Shown one piece after another: positions 63,435 through 64,000 of a DNA stretch of 64,000 nt (positions are counted from its first letter, which is position 1; every line of letters starts with the position of its first letter). Source of the DNA: Acerihabitans sp035013185 (GTDB lineage Bacteria > Pseudomonadota > Gammaproteobacteria > Enterobacterales > Enterobacteriaceae); assembly GCF_035013185.1 (NCBI RefSeq), contig NZ_JAYGJO010000009.1, positions 106,495 through 170,494 on the forward strand, written 5' to 3'. The position numbers and the translations under genes are program-made. The notes beneath the pieces were generated by a model. That model was not told the DNA's origin, did not search any database, and saw only the letters and a program-made list of their open reading frames with translations.

Positions 63435-63641
63435 TTACCTAGGATAAAACCGATCAAAAAATTTAGCAATAAGATAAATACAAACAACCGTAGCAAAAAT
63501 TGAAAGCAGTCTTGCCGTCCAGTTATCAAAATAGAAGATCCATATCATTGATAACCAGAAAACTGCACCACCCAGTAGCCCCACCAACATGTCCAGAACA
63601 TTATCTACTATTTTTTTCTTTAGCCATGATATTCTACCCAT
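63435..63641 (-). CDS. Small membrane protein
   Basis: 68 aa from ATG 63641 (AAGGTGA 9 bases upstream). Two predicted transmembrane helices (MLVGLLGGAVFWLSMIWIFY and LLSIFATVVCIYLIA) between a basic N-terminus (ISWLKKKIVD) and a basic C-terminus. Family not recognised. A GTG three codons earlier is possible. Confidence 0.5.
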   Translation of the reverse strand: MGRISWLKKKIVDNVLDMLVGLLGGAVFWLSMIWIFYFDNWTARLLSIFATVVCIYLIAKFFDRFYPR

Positions 63642-63843
63642 GATAGCCACTCACCTTATCGTCGACCAGATCCAGGCTCTGGTTAAACGCTGGCAATCCC
63701 TGTTGTCGTTTCACAGACAAGGCATCAACAAAAGGCTTAAGCGCGGGTTCAAACATAAAAAAGTTTATAATGCACATCAAAATCATTACTTATTTAATAA
63801 TTCATATCATTCCTCCCCATCGTTTTTCCACATTAACTGTTAC

Positions 63844-64000
63844 TCAATTGACCAGAGGTATATAAGGTTGGGTACTCATAAATCGGCTAGGTGCATAATT
63901 ATCATAACCATGGCAACGGCAGTATTCTATTAACTGGCTTAAGGCACTGACGCCAACTTTTTCATACACCGATAGTAGATGTTTCTTCACCGTATCAGGT
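63844..64000 (-). CDS. LuxR-type transcriptional regulator, C-terminal end (partial)
   Basis: An open frame enters from the right edge and reads PDTVKKHLLSVYEKVGVSAL followed by SQLIEYCRCHGYDNYA, the recognition helix and end of a LuxR/FixJ helix-turn-helix, then an extra ~18-residue tail to TGA at 63844. 52 codons lie in the window; the rest is outside, so the sensor domain is unknown. Confidence 0.75.
   Translation of the reverse strand, partial: PDTVKKHLLSVYEKVGVSALSQLIEYCRCHGYDNYAPSRFMSTQPYIPLVN

Overview
The window is chromosomal DNA of an enterobacterium (order Enterobacterales). It carries, in the same relative order as Escherichia coli K-12 (read in reverse), yigB-xerC-yigA-dapF-lptM / cyaA / hemCDXY, then the argX-hisR-leuT-proM tRNA cluster, the enterobacterial common antigen (ECA) operon, rho, trxA, rhlB, gppA and rep. 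Protein lengths, the TTG start of cyaA, the GTG starts of wecB and wecA, the CRP site of cyaA and the rho leader all match the E. coli family. A Sodalis/Pectobacteriaceae-type lineage is plausible from the gene losses and from the style of the dispersed palindromic repeats, but nothing in the sequence proves it.

Region 1 (1-10.7 kb) is core genome: a coupled minus-strand yigB-xerC-yigA-dapF-lptM block, cyaA, and the divergent hemCDXY operon. cyaY, which sits between cyaA and lptM in E. coli, is absent. Region 2 (11-35 kb) replaces aslA/aslB. It has a fumarylacetoacetate-hydrolase family gene, a NarL-type response regulator and a type VI secretion (T6SS) locus made of two convergent operons. 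The plus operon is vgrG, DUF2169-pentapeptide, pentapeptide, DUF3540, tssE, tssF, tssG. The minus operon is PAAR-like DUF4150, tssJ, tssK, tssL(OmpA), tssM, tssA, tssBC, hcp. The two sheath subunits TssB and TssC are fused in one reading frame, and no tssH/clpV is present.

Region 3 (35-43.6 kb) is AT-rich accessory DNA between the T6SS locus and the tRNA cluster. It holds a hicAB toxin-antitoxin pair with a long inverted-repeat operator, a small frameshifted gene set, and a decayed array of effector-immunity-like cassettes. The array contains a GH19 cell-wall hydrolase cut at its 5' end by an IS605-type tnpB element, a secreted candidate immunity protein, a second partial immunity copy fused in frame to a ParB-like tail, a remnant of a second hydrolase, and a duplicated membrane-immunity/small-glycine-rich-protein module in which one copy has lost the toxin body by an in-frame deletion. 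No integrase or phage structural gene was seen.

Region 4 (43.6-62.6 kb) is core genome again: four tRNAs with a strong promoter and terminator, the ECA operon (wecG to wecA; rffG and rffH missing between wecC and wecD), rho with its leader, trxA, rhlB, gppA and rep. Region 5 (62.6-64 kb) differs from E. coli (no ppiC/ilvC). It has a small secreted LprI-like protein, a small membrane protein and the 3' end of a LuxR-type regulator running off the window.

Functionally, hem genes make uroporphyrinogen III, cyaA makes cAMP, and the wec genes build ECA from UDP-GlcNAc through ManNAcA and Fuc4NAc. The accessory island looks like an interbacterial competition locus whose secretion machine and candidate cargo/immunity genes lie side by side.
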